Source of the DNA: Diospyros lotus
Lineage: Eukaryota; Streptophyta; Magnoliopsida; Ericales; Ebenaceae
Reading direction: 5' to 3'
Assembly: GCF_014633365.1 (NCBI RefSeq)
Contig: NC_068346.1
Coordinates: 13,227,030-13,291,029 of the forward strand
Length of the DNA: 64,000 nucleotides
A program made the translations under genes and the position numbers. Position 1 is the first letter of the stretch. Every line of letters begins with the position of its first letter. Shown piece by piece: positions 32,666 to 45,138 of the stretch. The notes under the pieces were generated by a model. It saw only the letters and a list, made by a program, of their open reading frames with translations. It made no database searches and had not been told where the DNA came from.

Positions 32666-35600
32666 TGTTATTGAGTTTGTTCTTAAATGTTTGATGATGA
32701 TTATTTTATACAAAACTTTAATGTAAGACATGTTCTATGAAAAGGATGATTTGAGAATACTCTCAAGGAATATTGATATGTTTATCTATTAATATGGTTT
32801 ATATATGTGAAAAATATTTTATCCTTCTTTAAGATGATAAATTCTCATATTTATTTGGAAAATGTTAAGGTTGTGTTGATAACCTTAATATGTTATATTT
32901 TATCTATTTGCCAGTAAGATTATTTTTATGTCTTATCTGTGCTAACAAGTTATTCAAGTTTTTAAGGGATATTCTAAATATCCATATTGCATAAGTATCT
33001 TATAGATCTTATGGTGTTTATGGTTCTTAAAGTAAATTTAGGATTAAATTTGTTGTCCTAAGTGATCAATATTTATGTTGTGATTCAAAGAGTGTGGGTC
33101 AAATCAAGTTCTTATAGTAAATGATCATATACTCATGAAATGGTTCTTGAGTTTTGATCCAATGATCTTAGATTTTCTATTTGATATTTAATATCAAATT
33201 CCTAAGGTTTTCAAATGTTCTAAAATTTAATGGAAAAACACTTGAAGAATCATAATGTTGAATGATTGTTGCTAGATAAGCAAAATCATTCAAGTGTTTG
33301 AAAGAATATAAATCTTATTGAATTCAACTGTATTTGATTAAGCTGCTATAAATTCTTAAGTTGTCAAGTGTTTTAAAATAATAATATTTTGGATTTAAAA
33401 TGTGTAATATTCGTACATGTGTATGATGGTTTAAAACTTATAGAATATAAATTATATATATACTTCGTTTAACTTATATGTGTTTTCGTAAAATATAAAT
33501 GAGATATCATAATGCTCAAGTTAATGCATCTTTGTGTTAAATAGTGCTTTGTTGTTGAGTAATATATATTGTGCCGAACGTATTTGCAATCTTCTATATA
33601 TTCTGTCTCAGTTAAGTAGCAAGTAAGCTATTTAATTTATGTGTGTTTCATATGTGTATATTTGAATGAATAGTTACTTGGATAATTACATTTCTATGAA
33701 ATATTTTGTGTTGTGTGCTAAGGAGAATAATCATTCCTTGATCTAGAAATGAATATTTTTAGTTGAATAACATATATTGTCCTCAACTTATTATCAAAAT
33801 CATGAGCTTAAAAAAATATATCTCTTATCTTTTAAGTCTTTCTATGTAATCAAGTGAATGTGATTAGAAAGTTAGTTCTAACCAACTTTCAAAAATAACA
33901 CTTGTGTTTGAGCTTAATGTTTATGTTATTTATTTAGATGCTGATATGAACGAGAGAATTGTTTGGATGATGATATTCAAAACAATATATTAAAAATGAT
34001 TTTTGATAAAGTTTTAATCGAGTAAGACATATAATTAATTGAGTATATAAAAGTATTAATCAAGTACAAATTCCATGTTACTCGAGAAGTGTCGATCTAG
34101 GCAAATGAGTCTTTGCACTTATAACACCCCGCCTCGCTAGGCGTGTCACTTATAAGAGAATTTCTGAGAATCTTTTCTTTTTCCAAGTTCATCTCGCACG
34201 GTGTAACAAGAACAATCTTCACATGCTTCAACATGCCCGACACATACGATAGCCAGCACCTGTGGTGATTTCAAGAACAATCTTCACATGCAGATAAGAC
34301 CCTGAAAACCCTAGTCTTACCCATTTAACTAATAAGATCAATAATCTTAAACTAAATGAGACATAGTAATACGCAGCAGATATAATAATATCATAATGCC
34401 GTGGCCTTCTACGAGGTTATTACATAGTATTTTCCTAACAAAATACGTAGTACAAATATACCAAATGATAACAACATTACCATACAACCATTCATACATA
34501 TAACAAAATAAGTACTATCACCTCAAAATGATACAACAACTATCATACTAAACACCATTGACCCTCAACTGGCCCCATCCTCACCTTCGCAGCAGTCCTG
34601 GCTGGAACGTTGAATGTTCTAGGGGCATAATCCAGAATAGATGATAAAACATCTAAGTGATGGCATGATATAGTTTACTGAATGCATGAAACACACACGA
34701 GCATGGCATATACAGACAACGATAACATGCAACACGTCTAACTTGATAAATCTCCCTGGCATACTCAACCTCCCGTAGAAAATTCATTCCACAAACCTTT
34801 GGGGTTGACCTTACCGCGACATACTTAATCCCCGAGTGCCCTACCGTGTCACCCGATCACTGGGATTAACCTTGCCCCATTCTCAAGAAGACCCCATCTC
34901 GTCTCCCACGAACATAACGACGACACTAAAATCAATACCCCGATGATATGAAAAACCACACGCCATGCACCGACTCTTTTACAAGTAAAAATAGTTGATG
35001 CAATGTACCACATGTTCGATATGCATACGATACCACAAGTACATAAGTAAAACGCTTACACAATATAATTCAAATTTCGGAGGGTATAACCGCTTGCGGG
35101 AACTTGTTCAATCACATGTAACCTAAGCTCGAGAGGGTAAAACCGCTCACCTCCCACTACACACACACCAACACACTTCCAAATAAGGGTAAGACTGGAA
35201 TCAAACCACTCACCTTAATTCAGATAAGACCAATTTTCTTCTCGAAAAACGTGCAAAGCCTCGAAAAATGTGCAATCTTTTTCACTGTCTCCCATTTACC
35301 ATTATGACCTTAGAAATCAATATTTCTATTTTTCCCACAATTTTCCTTATTTTTCTCTATTTTTCCAAACCTTTCTTTCCTTCAAAAATTTGTAATAAAT
35401 ATCTAACACCTCATTTCACCAAATATTTTTACACAGGTATTTCCAAAATAATCTTATCAAAATGTTGAAATTAATTTCGGACCAAACGCGTACCTCACAC
35501 ACCTAGTGCGTGACTGAGGGTGAAGTTTACGCATGCACACGCGCGGATTGTTTTTTCCGATCGTCTTCTCCGACTACAACCTGTTGCAACGGTCTCCGAT

Positions 35601-38234
35601 GGCCGAACAAAGTACATAGGCTTGAAGCTCTCCTAGAGGCGATCCTAATGGCACCCTCTAACGTCGGCAACGATCACCGGAAGGGCCTCGAACGGTCGAT
35701 TGTAGGTCTCAGTCCAGCCGTGCCCAATTTTTTGGCGAGCTTCTCGAAACCCCACTAAACCTACGCCATTTTTCTCCAAATTCTCCAGATTTTCTCCCTA
35801 GCCCTCAAAGATCAAAATCCCCTTATTCCCAAGGCTCAATTCAAGCTAAAACACAAGTAATTTTGCCCAATTTCCCTTTTGAACTCTCGGCCTTCAACCC
35901 TTATTTATACCCGTTCTTGACGCCAAAATCCACCAAATCTTGCCCATTCTTATCCTCTTAGCACCGGATCTAGCCTTTTAATCCCATCGAATAGCCCCAA
36001 ATCATGAGAAAATTGCTTCAAAAAATTTGACTGAATCGACAGTCACTTTCGCAATTAAAACCGATCAAATCTCGGCCAATCTCGACCAATGGCCATCCTC
36101 AAACGCTTTATCATCACCTGGAGGCTATCCTCGAGCCTCAAGGTGAGCTTTCCTGACTCCCCAGGGTTGCTGGCCGACGGCCACATGCGGCGATCGATTT
36201 CACACCATGAAATTTCCAATTTTGCACTTTAACCCCATAGCATTTTCCAATTACATTTCCATCATGTCCTTAATACCCCTAGATTTTCTAACAATTCCAT
36301 TACTGCCCACAAGTTCCAACTTATTCATTTCCTTCAAGAATTTTGGAAAAACTTATTGTTTCGGCCTCCCTTGAGTAGTTTACACAATCTGCACTTTTGC
36401 TTGGATGCCCCTAATTGCGTGTTTTCGACCTCAAACCTTCGCGAATCTCTTGGTTTTGTCAAATACTACTTATTTGGGCAATTTTTCATTCCTTGACTTG
36501 CTTTGACATTGACTTTCGCCTTTCGTTCATGTTTCAAATTTTACACGTTGGTCCGAAACTTTGATAAATTCCATTTTGACCCCTCAATTCAAACATACAT
36601 TTGATATTAAATACTGGGTATTACAGCACTCATCATATTAATCAAGTATAATCTCATTTGTGTTTGAGTATCTAAGAGTTTATACTCAACTAAATATTTA
36701 TTTATAATCGAGTACTTATTGCAAGGTTCGACTAGATTAAAAGCAATTGAGTACTTAAGTTTATAATTGAGTAAATTTCTACTTTTACTCAATGTATGCC
36801 AGAGCATACTTGATTAAATCAATTTTGTCATCAAATAATTAATTCAAGAAAAATGTCAAGTTTCATTACTTAAACATTAATTGACTAGGAGTTAAATATA
36901 ATTGAGTAAGATCTTATCTTAGCCGAGTATTTATATACCATAGTCAAGTAATTTTGCTTGGACAGAGATTATGTCTTTATATTTGAAGTATTAATTTACT
37001 ATGAAAATTTTGTAATTGAGTAAGAGTTTAATTTTGAATCCACTCAGTATGTGCTAAAAATAATCGAGTATTATTCTTTTATAATCGAATATTTTTTCTT
37101 TATAATCAAGTAAAAGTTAATATATAATCGACTAAATTTAGTTTATAATCGAGTATTGAATTCATGTCTCTGTAACTCAAAATTAATTGATTATAAACTG
37201 GTTGTACTCGAGTGCAAACAAAACTTAGTTGAGTAAATATCAAACTAGTCGAGTAAAGATCAAACTTAGTTGAGTAACCCTTTTTTGTACTCAAGTAACG
37301 TTGTGCTAAAGTTGAAAAATATAGTTGTTAAACTAGTCATTGTAAGTGTATTTAATATACAATTTTGATCGTTAAGGCTCCAAAAGTGCTCTAAATTTTC
37401 TCACATTCTTTTATTTTAATTTTTAAATATTTTAATGATTATTTTTTAGGAGAAATAAAGTTATTTCTTACAGATATCATTCTCTTAACAACAAGCATAA
37501 AAGGGAAAAGAGGTTAAAGAAAAAGTGTTATTCTTGAATTCTTCCTACTTCTACCTTGAGCCAAAGAACTCTGAAAGAATACATCTTCTACTAAGCAAAA
37601 GAGAGAGAAAGTGTTTTACTTTTTCATTATTTTCATCTATCTTTTCTTTGTGAAAAGCTATTTTCATCATTTGATTTCAATCTTGTAAAAGCTTTTCAAA
37701 GTGTTAAATTTGTATATTTCACTTATCTTATTGTGGTTAGTGCTTAAATTCATAAAGAAACATAGTGTAAGAAGTTCTAGCTGCTCATTATAAAAACTGT
37801 TTGTACTTGGCTGAGATATTAAAAAGTAGAGGTTTTAACTTATCTTGTAAAAGTTATAGTGGATTATTGAAATCCTTGATAAAAAGTCAAGGGAGTGGAG
37901 TAGGTTGATTGAATTGAATTATTATAAATTTTGTATATACTGCATTATTTACTTTTGTCTTATATTTCAGCAAGTCAAGTTTTTATTTCTAGCATTTATA
38001 ATTTACAATTTACAATTTTTGTTCTAAAATTGATGTTGGAAATTTCATTTTTATTCAAAACATACTCATATCATTATTTTTTTAATCAACTGAAGTTAAG
38101 TTTTTCAAAAGATACTTTTATCACTATTTTTCAAAAATTCTAAAAAGGTCAAATATTTTTCTATGCATGAAGTTGCTTCAAATTAAAAAAAAAAATTGAT
38201 AATCCAATTCACCCCATGTATTTTATTTCTTACA
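32666..38234 (+). mobile_element. Copia-type solo LTR (SIRE/Maximus-like) in an AT microsatellite
   Basis: Starts TGTTATTGAG and ends CCAATTCACCCC...TTCTTACA, an end like those of SIRE/Maximus copia LTRs. The flanks are atata on both sides, within an (AT)n tract, so the TSD is fitting but weak. It contains many degenerate copies of an ATAATCGAGTA motif and is interrupted by 34120-36625. Its own length is about 3.1 kb. No coding region was seen. Confidence 0.5.
34120..36625 (+). mobile_element. Gypsy-type solo LTR, TSD gcact
   Basis: A 2506-bp block from TATAACACCCCGCC (TG decayed to TA) to GGGTATTACA, flanked by gcact at 34115-34119 and 36626-36630. The ends and internal layout (a conserved block with cattcaacgtt/tccagaatag near 34610) match 55657-57966 in the same orientation and 39316-49473 in the opposite one. 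No protein was seen. Confidence 0.8.
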
Positions 38235-38749
38235 ATATATATATATATATCATATACATATATATGTGTGTGTGTGCGATGGATCAATTGGACGAACAAA
38301 ACGAGAAGAAGATGGGAAGAAGGCTCTCTCATGAAGGGGCTGCTGCCATTTTCTTATTTCTAAACATAATAATAATATTATATATCTATTATACTTATAA
38401 TATATATATCATATATGTATATCGACAGCATGGGGAGGGGGGACTTTTCTCTCTCCTCCTCCCTCGATGATTTCTCTCTAGGATGTCCCTTTTGCTTGTC
38501 TGTTCAATTTCAATTTGAAATTGGTTGAAAGGCCAATTGGTTTTCCCTTTACTTTAATTGATTAATTCTTATAATATAAATTGTGTATAAGAATTATACA
38601 TATTAATATTATATAATAATTAATTACACACTGAGAACTTTTTTCATATATGTTACACAACTAAAAATCTCATTAACTCTTATTGATATTCTGATCAATC
38701 ATTAACTTGTAATTTAATCCTCATTAACTCTTAATGGTGGAAGAATAGT
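38235..38749 (-). other. Middle part of the minus-oriented LTR
   Basis: AT-rich with a TATATA/GTGTGT microsatellite at about 38237-38277. No gene was seen. Confidence 0.5.
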
Positions 38750-38977
38750 TGTAACATCTCACATTGAGCGACTTGATGGGCATACACGAACTTCCCGAAT
38801 GTCACCCATCCTTGAACTACCCTAGCTCAAGCACGCTTAACTCAAGAATTCTTTATCCACATTCAGCCCAAAAATATATCTAGCTGGTGTTGTTTTCTTT
38901 CTTACTATATTCGATATATATACTAGATTTTCTAGAGTCTCTTCTTAGACCTGACATTGGGCTCTCAAGGTATTACA
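38750..38977 (-). repeat. Cassandra 3' LTR
   Basis: 228 bp from TGTAACATC to GGTATTACA in plus sense. Confidence 0.88.
38786..38850 (-). other. 5S-rRNA-like segment in the Cassandra LTR
   Basis: The minus strand reads GAGTTAAGCGTGCTTGAGC, then GGGTAG..CAAGGATGGGTGA..TTCGGGAAG, matching box A, the intermediate element and box C of the plant 5S rRNA internal promoter. It is a retroelement component, not a 5S gene. Confidence 0.85.
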
Positions 38978-39163
38978 TTCTCCCCCCTTGAGCACATGAC
39001 GTCCTCGTCATGTGACATTACAACTAGTCCTAAATCATCTCCCATTTGGGGCTTCCATCCTAGAAGCCTGCTAGGAGTCGCACCTTGTTCAGGCCCTCGC
39101 GCCCCAGCGCCACTCCCCGCCCTCATCGGACCACATTCTGTAAGGGTCGGTTCTGATATCCCC

Positions 39164-39315
39164 TATAACATTCCGCATCAAGCGATAGGAATGAGCGAAT
39201 CAACTTATCCTGATGGGCCTACGCAAACTTCCTAGGGGTCACCTATCCTTAAGCTACCCTAACTCAAACACGCTTAATCCGAGAGTTCTTTATCCATATT
39301 TAGTCCAAAAGGTAT
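39164..39315 (-). repeat. Cassandra 5' LTR, inner part
   Basis: Continues at 49479-49576. It contains the second 5S-like stretch at 39221-39286, more diverged (TTAAGCGTG conserved). Confidence 0.85.
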
Positions 39316-41212
39316 TGTAATACCCGGGAGTGATTTGAGGATATAAAGGGTATTTAATGAAGGGCATAAATGGAATTTTTTAAAAAATGAGACTATAAGG
39401 TACACTAACACAGCTTTAGGCGACCGAATTAGACGAATGGAGTACCCCAGACCTAGATAGCCAAGGAAAATGGTATAGTATTGACGAATGATTCGAGTTA
39501 TGATTTTTGGTAATGAAAGAAATTGAATCGGGAACAGTTCTCGGTATAACTGTCGACCAGGTTGAGAAAATCGAATCGATGTAGGGATCATCCGAAAAGT
39601 TAACGGAGCATGTTAATGACCAATATTTTATGTATAGAACAACCCTTAGGTAGTTTCAGGTTGAAACGAATGGATTTAAGGTCAAATCGACCAGCCGGGC
39701 CAAAGTATAATTTTCTAATTTTGTTTGAGGGAGGTCAAAATGGTAGATTTTTGGGAATCTCAAGGATGAAATGAATAGTACAAGACTTGTGGGCCTTAAT
39801 GGTGGTATTGGAAAGATCAGGGGTGATATGCAAAGGGTAGAAATGACATTGGAAGAATCTAGCAGGTGAAAATGCAATTTGGCAAAAATTATAATATGAA
39901 CACAACGAAGGAAAATCGGCCGCCACAAATCCACGCACATAGAGGCCGAATCCAGCGATGGGACAGTCGAGAGAGGTTTGAGGGAGGTCGTATACGGCCT
40001 GGGGTTTCTTGTAGGCCAATCCATGGCCGTTAATTGGCCGAATTTTCGCTATAAATAGCAAGGGTTTCGGCGGAAACATAGCAAGCAAATCGATCGTGTT
40101 TTTGGATGATTTTGGGAGCTTTGATAAGGGGCTATTGGTGCTTGCATCAAGAGGAAGATTTTGGGAGGTTTTGGGAGCATTTTCATCAAGTCTAGAGGCT
40201 ATTCGAAGCTTGGCTGGAAGCGAGTGGTGGTCCGCCTACCGCGGCATGTAACTGTCCGTTTAAGGCATTTTTCGGTGGCCTTTCGGCCTGAAACCAGTGG
40301 CGTTGTGATCAACTGAAGAAGGGCTTCAAGGGGGTACCCTTTTCGTGGCCATCGAAGAATCCGTCAGCAACCGGATCAACGAGGATGATGGTGGCGCGTG
40401 GTTGCACGCGCCAACTTTCATGCACAGCCACGCGCTGAGCGCGTGAGGGTGCGTGGATAAGGGTTTTTCGGTAATTTTAATTTCAAAATTTTCCTTTAAT
40501 TATTTCAAGATTTATTGTGTTGAAATATTAGGGAAAATGGTTGAGGAAATAATTATTTTGGAATTATTGAGATGAAAATTGGGAGAAAATAGAGAAAATT
40601 ATAGAAAAATTGAGGAAAATGGATTTTGATGCTTCCTTAATTAAATATGGTGTTTAGGGAATATCTTGGCTTGAGGTTGAGAATAAATTCAAGTGTATGT
40701 GATTTGGCACGCAAATCGATGTGGTGCATGAGGATCGAGGCAATCCAAATATGTCGAGGTGAGTCGTTCGCTATCAAAACTTAATTTATTGTGGGTGTTT
40801 CTACCCTAAAAACTTGGTGTTTGTTCTATCTAAATGTGTTGTGACTTCATACAAAATGGTTTTGTTGCATGCAAACGGTAATCGATAACGGTTGGTTTTA
40901 TGAGGGAGGTTCATTCCTAAATGTTGTAAACTTATGCATTGCATTTTATAAAATGTTGTTTATATGATGCATTGAATTGTGAAATGTGGCATTGTCTTGC
41001 GTTTTGTGGGTTCGTATGGAATGTCAGCATAAGATGTTGTCTGGATAGTGTAGCCATAATTCTCCAAGGGCGTGACGGAATAATAGAGGTATATGATGTT
41101 GGTGTGCATGTCAGGATAGCCGCCTTGGTTTCCATGCCAGGCTGTTTGGTCAGGGAAGTTGCACTGGGATGACTAGGTGGTCCATATTGTGTTGTTCATG
41201 TGGGATGTCAAC

Positions 41213-43075
41213 TGATTAGTGGTTAATTTTGTAAAAATTTTGTTATAATTATACCCTTCTTTTGATCTTAAAAATGGTTTAAATTAGATATTAATATATA
41301 TTTTATGGTTATATGCAAGTTTAAATTGAAAAATGAATGAAATGAAATTTTAAAGTAAAATTTAATAATAATAATAATATATAAAATTATATATAATACA
41401 TATACATCATTATATGCATGAATGTAATATATATATATATAATATAATCTAATATATATATATGTGTCATGTGTAATACATATATATAATATATAATTTA
41501 TTAATAACATTAAATTATTTTTTTTAAGCATGAAGAATTCAAACCCATGAAGAATTAAGGCCCAATTTGAGCAACCCATGGAAGATATTATTTGGAGAAG
41601 GCTCAAGGATTATTTTTAATCCTAATGAAGATTAAAAAACCAATTTATAGAAATCTATTTTTATTTTTTATGTGAGAGCTTTATTAGGTGTGTTTTTTTA
41701 GCTAAAATCCATTTAACTATTAGGTGGATATTATAGCTAAAATCCATTTAACTTTATGAGTGCTTTATTAGGTATGTATTTTAGCTAAAATCCATTTAAT
41801 ATTAGGTGTGTATTATAACTAAAATCCATTTAACTTTAAGTGTGTGAGTGCCAATTAGATATAATTATGTCTAATTGAATAATTGAAATTGTGTGGTTTG
41901 TATTACATCTTGTGGCCTATAAATAGCTCACTTGATTGCATTTGTAAGTGTGATTATTATTCTTGAATCAAAGTTTAGTTGTTTCCTTATAATTCTCTTT
42001 TTGAGAATTGTTCTTGTTCTTTCCCCTTTTCTTTAGTATTCTCTCTTGTGATCTTACTTCCTTCCTTTCTTCTTTTAAATTCTTATGTCATTTATTATTA
42101 CTTTATTATTCACCTCCTAAATGGCCGGTTAATTTGTGTCTTTAAATTTCTGCAATTTTAATTCTTGTCATTTAATTATCTATCGCCTAAATGGCCGGTT
42201 AGTTTATGCTATTTTAATTCTTGTCATTTAAATTTTGTTATTTAAATTACGTTGTTTAAATTCATGTCAATTAACTTTTAAATGGAAATGAGTAGCTAAA
42301 TCTAATCTTTGGTTAAGGCAAGGACAGTGTCCAACGTCAATGATTCCCAAACAAAGCTGTGCTTTAAATGAGTAACATTAATTTAAATTTCAGTATGAGT
42401 GTATCTTAATTATTGAGAAATCACTAGGTTTGGATTGGAGCATAAGCCTAACTTAGAGCTTTCATGTCACGCATGAGAGTTACTAGAACTGGAAACGCTA
42501 TCATACCCAAACTCGGATGATTAATTTAGTTGTCTTGTATATTAATTGTAATTGGATTTATGGTAATTGCTTAAATTAGAATCTCACATATCATGTATGG
42601 GGATTGCTTAAACTAGAACTATCATAATCTCTAATTGCATTTAATAACAAACCCTCATATCTGAAATTAAATTAATGTTACTAACCTTATCTGTTAAAAT
42701 TTGGGAATCAACGGGTTGGCACTGAAATTGTCTTAACTCAAGTACTATCCAATTTTATATTCTCACTTTAAGTATTTATTTCAATTACTGCCTTAATTTA
42801 TTTCCTAGTATCTGTTGTTTAAAAAATCATAAAAAAAACCTTGTTGCCAATTTGTCCAAATACGTGTGTGCTTGTGTGTGACATTCTTTTTATTTTGCCA
42901 TAAATAAATCTCTCAGTGGACGACTGGACTTATTTAGAAAATATAAATTTAAATTTGGACTACAACTGCACTCGTACACTGACGAGTATAAAACTCTCAC
43001 CTAAATAAAGAAAAAAATATAAATTTTTTATTATGTTTTGTTTTGTGTTTTAATTGCAGGGTGGGAGTGCAGCCA
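41213..43075 (+). repeat. Tat-like 5' LTR
   Basis: 1863 bp. TATA box TATAAATAG at 41918-41926. It has an extra roughly 70-base unit around cctaaatggccggtta (42115-42200) not present in the right LTR. Confidence 0.88.
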
Positions 43076-43592
43076 AATTTTGTTAGACTCAATAATAATT
43101 TTATTAAAAAAATAAATAAAATAAAATAAAATAATAAGAATAAGAATTAAAAAAATTAAAAAAAATAAACAATAAAAAAATAATAATAATCATAAAAAAA
43201 TAAAAAGAAAAATAAAAAATAAAAAAATTTGAATTAAGAGAGACAGAATTGACGCTGGTGGTAGCCATCTTTTCTTGGGCAGTGCAATCACACTGCCCTA
43301 TAAAAGATAAGGCACACTGCCAAATGTTGAAAAATGAGGCACCAAGCGTTGAAAAAAAAAAAGAGACGCCAAGCCTGATGGTGCAATTATGGCATGCCTC
43401 GATTCGAGTGTAGAATAGTGATGACCATTGCTCTATAAGAGACTCCATATCTGTATGAGGCAAGTCACTCCTCTTGAGCTCAATCTTCTCTCCTTTGTGT
43501 TATTCTCCGATCAGGTACTCTCATCCCTTTTGTAAAGTTTATAGTTCTTTACTTTCTTCTTAGTATATATATATATATTTTTTTTTTAAAAA
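43076..43592 (+). other. Leader of the Tat-like element
   Basis: Very A-rich to about 43230, then a promoter-like stretch with CTCTATAAGAGAC (about 43432) and a possible leader intron from cag/gtactc (43516) to ttag (about 43563). Confidence 0.35.
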
Positions 43593-44027
43593 ATGGATCT
43601 TTATCTCTCAAAAATTCACAAGTATTATCCATCTCTCCCGCAGAATGATTTGAAAAAAATTTATGCTGCTAGGTGTGAAAGACTTAGCCTGTTGATGCGT
43701 AATAACATCCCTGAAGATATTCGTTGGCTGATCGAAGCAAAAGTTCGATTAGCTGGTGAAACTTCACCTAGTTTTAAGCATTTTCCAGGCTTAGGGAAGA
43801 GTAGTTTTGCGAAGAAAAGAAGAGCAAAAAGAATGAATGGTTGTTACAAATGTGCTCGATGGACCTGTAACACACGATGCAAATCTGTGGGGTTTACGTC
43901 CATAAATCGAGAAGATAAAAATAGTTTCATAAAGGATGGACTGAGTAAGGAGTCTTTGGATGATATCCGATTGACTCTTGAGACGCATCCATGTGGAATA
44001 GTGCAAAGAGAACTTCTTGCTTTATGA
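43593..44027 (+). CDS. Small basic cysteine-rich protein of unknown function
   Basis: 144 residues, starting MDLYLSKIHKYYPSL. A helical-looking N-terminal half is followed by a basic block with a possible nuclear signal (AKKRRAKR, about 72-79) and a compact cysteine cluster CYKCARWTCNTRC (about 83-95); one more Cys lies near 134. No family was recognised with certainty. A basic block followed by a short Cys cluster resembles the layout of small nucleic-acid-binding Cys-rich proteins, including those of some plant RNA viruses (carlavirus type), but that is only a shape comparison. The frame stays open for 38 codons after the TGA at 44025. A possible intron (44181-44284) links it to the LOG frame. 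The last part overlaps a hairpin motif repeated twice downstream. Confidence 0.5.
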   Translation: MDLYLSKIHKYYPSLPQNDLKKIYAARCERLSLLMRNNIPEDIRWLIEAKVRLAGETSPSFKHFPGLGKSSFAKKRRAKRMNGCYKCARWTCNTRCKSVGFTSINREDKNSFIKDGLSKESLDDIRLTLETHPCGIVQRELLAL

Positions 44028-45138
44028 ACCCAGTTCAAAAGTGACCACCAACGCTATAGTCTTGGGAATCTGACTAAAAATGACCCTATTTGCCAATCTA
44101 TAAGAAAATTGGATGGGAAGCTTATCCCCGCTTCATAGAAAGTGTTTAAGTCGTTTCTAGACGTAAAATCAGAGGAAGATGTGAGCCACAATCACAACTA
44201 CTTATACATAAGCATGATTTTTGTTTGTATTTATTTCTTGTTGAATTGTTGTATAGCTACTTTTGATCGCCAACTTCTTTTCAGGACATACAAAAGGAAC
44301 AAACATGGAAGGCCAGTTAGTTCGTCGAATCAATACCATATGTGTACTTTGTGGCTCTCAACTTGGGAGTGATATTTGTTACGCACTTGCAGCGAGCGAA
44401 CTTGGTAAAAAATTAGGAGAGAAAAAAATTAATTTGGTATATGGAGGGGGAAGTCGTGGATTGAATGGTTATGTTTCACAAGCTGTACATCTTGAAAATT
44501 CATCTGTGGTAGGTGTAATGCCAATCCCTTTAGCTGAACCACAAGCGGTCAACTTATGGAAACGACTTCTATATCTGAGCGCATGGCTTGTAAGATTTAT
44601 CTGTGAAATGCCTTCATTGCTTTACCAGGAGGTTTTGGAACACTTGAAGAAATCTTTTGTATAATCTCCTGGGCCAAGAGTAATCTCCATACCAAACCCA
44701 TTGGACTTTTAAATGTTAACCATTTTTTCGATGGGTTACTTTCTTTTCTTGATCAGGCTGTGGACCAACAGTTCATTTCTTGTTCAGCAAGAAAGATTCT
44801 GATTTCTGCATCCACCATTGATAAGCTGCTAGAGAAATTACATGCTTATGTTCCACAGTACGATCCTCATGAGCCTCGGATAGACTGGTCTAAGGCAATT
44901 AGTAACAAGTGCCAAAGGGGTCCGATTAATTTAGATTTATCACTGTGAGAAATGCTCTTTATTAAGATGGCTGAGTAAGGAGTACTTTTTATACTCTTGA
45001 GACGCATCTAGTTATTGTACAACTTGCGGGATTTTTCTTGGTTGTGTTCTTAAAAAAAAAAAAATGTGGAATGTTGTTGGGCAAAGTCTTTGATAAGATG
45101 ACTGAGTAAGGAGTACTTTTTGTACTCTTGAGACGTAT
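43932..45138 (+). repeat. Three copies of a hairpin-forming motif
   Basis: Copies at 43932-43990, 44963-45009 and 45093-45138 share GCTGAGTAAGGAGT...ACTCTTGAGACG. Copy 1 pairs GAGTC/GACTC with an inner GGAT/ATCC; copies 2 and 3 pair GAGTA/TACTC and GGAGTAC/GTACTC around a T-rich loop. The stem changes on both sides in step. Copy 1 lies within the Cys-rich ORF and the others lie after the LOG stop. Confidence 0.65.
44305..44948 (+). pseudogene. LOG-like: LOG-family cytokinin riboside 5'-monophosphate phosphoribohydrolase (captured, broken)
   Basis: An ATG at 44305 begins the N-terminal Rossmann part: ICVLCGSQLG, then NLVYGGGSRGLNGYVSQAVH and VVGVMP. Near 44550-44565 the frame shifts. The second half (44570-44948) has SERMACK, a TGA at about 44601, then the family signature LPGGFGTLEE, ISWAKSNLHTKPIGLLNV, GLLSFLDQAV, ILISAS and IDWS, ending INLDLSL. 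LOG enzymes release active cytokinin bases from nucleotide precursors. Plant LOG genes usually have several introns; here the coding part is continuous, so it looks like a processed copy carried by the element. With one frameshift and one stop it should not make a full enzyme. Confidence 0.85.

Noticed and set aside
36610..37320. CRISPR-like or satellite array of TCGAGTA motifs
   Set aside because: Spacing is irregular and motifs are degenerate; this is a plant nuclear LTR, so neither CRISPR nor a true satellite.
38786..39286. Two 5S rRNA genes
   Set aside because: The stretches cover only the internal promoter part, sit at matching places in two LTRs with a TSD, and are diverged. They are Cassandra LTR components.
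43593..44948. Integrated plant RNA virus segment (Cys-rich protein plus LOG)
   Set aside because: No replicase, coat or movement gene is present, the resemblance of the Cys-rich ORF is only in layout, and the unit is bounded by LTRs; kept as an open question, not a call.
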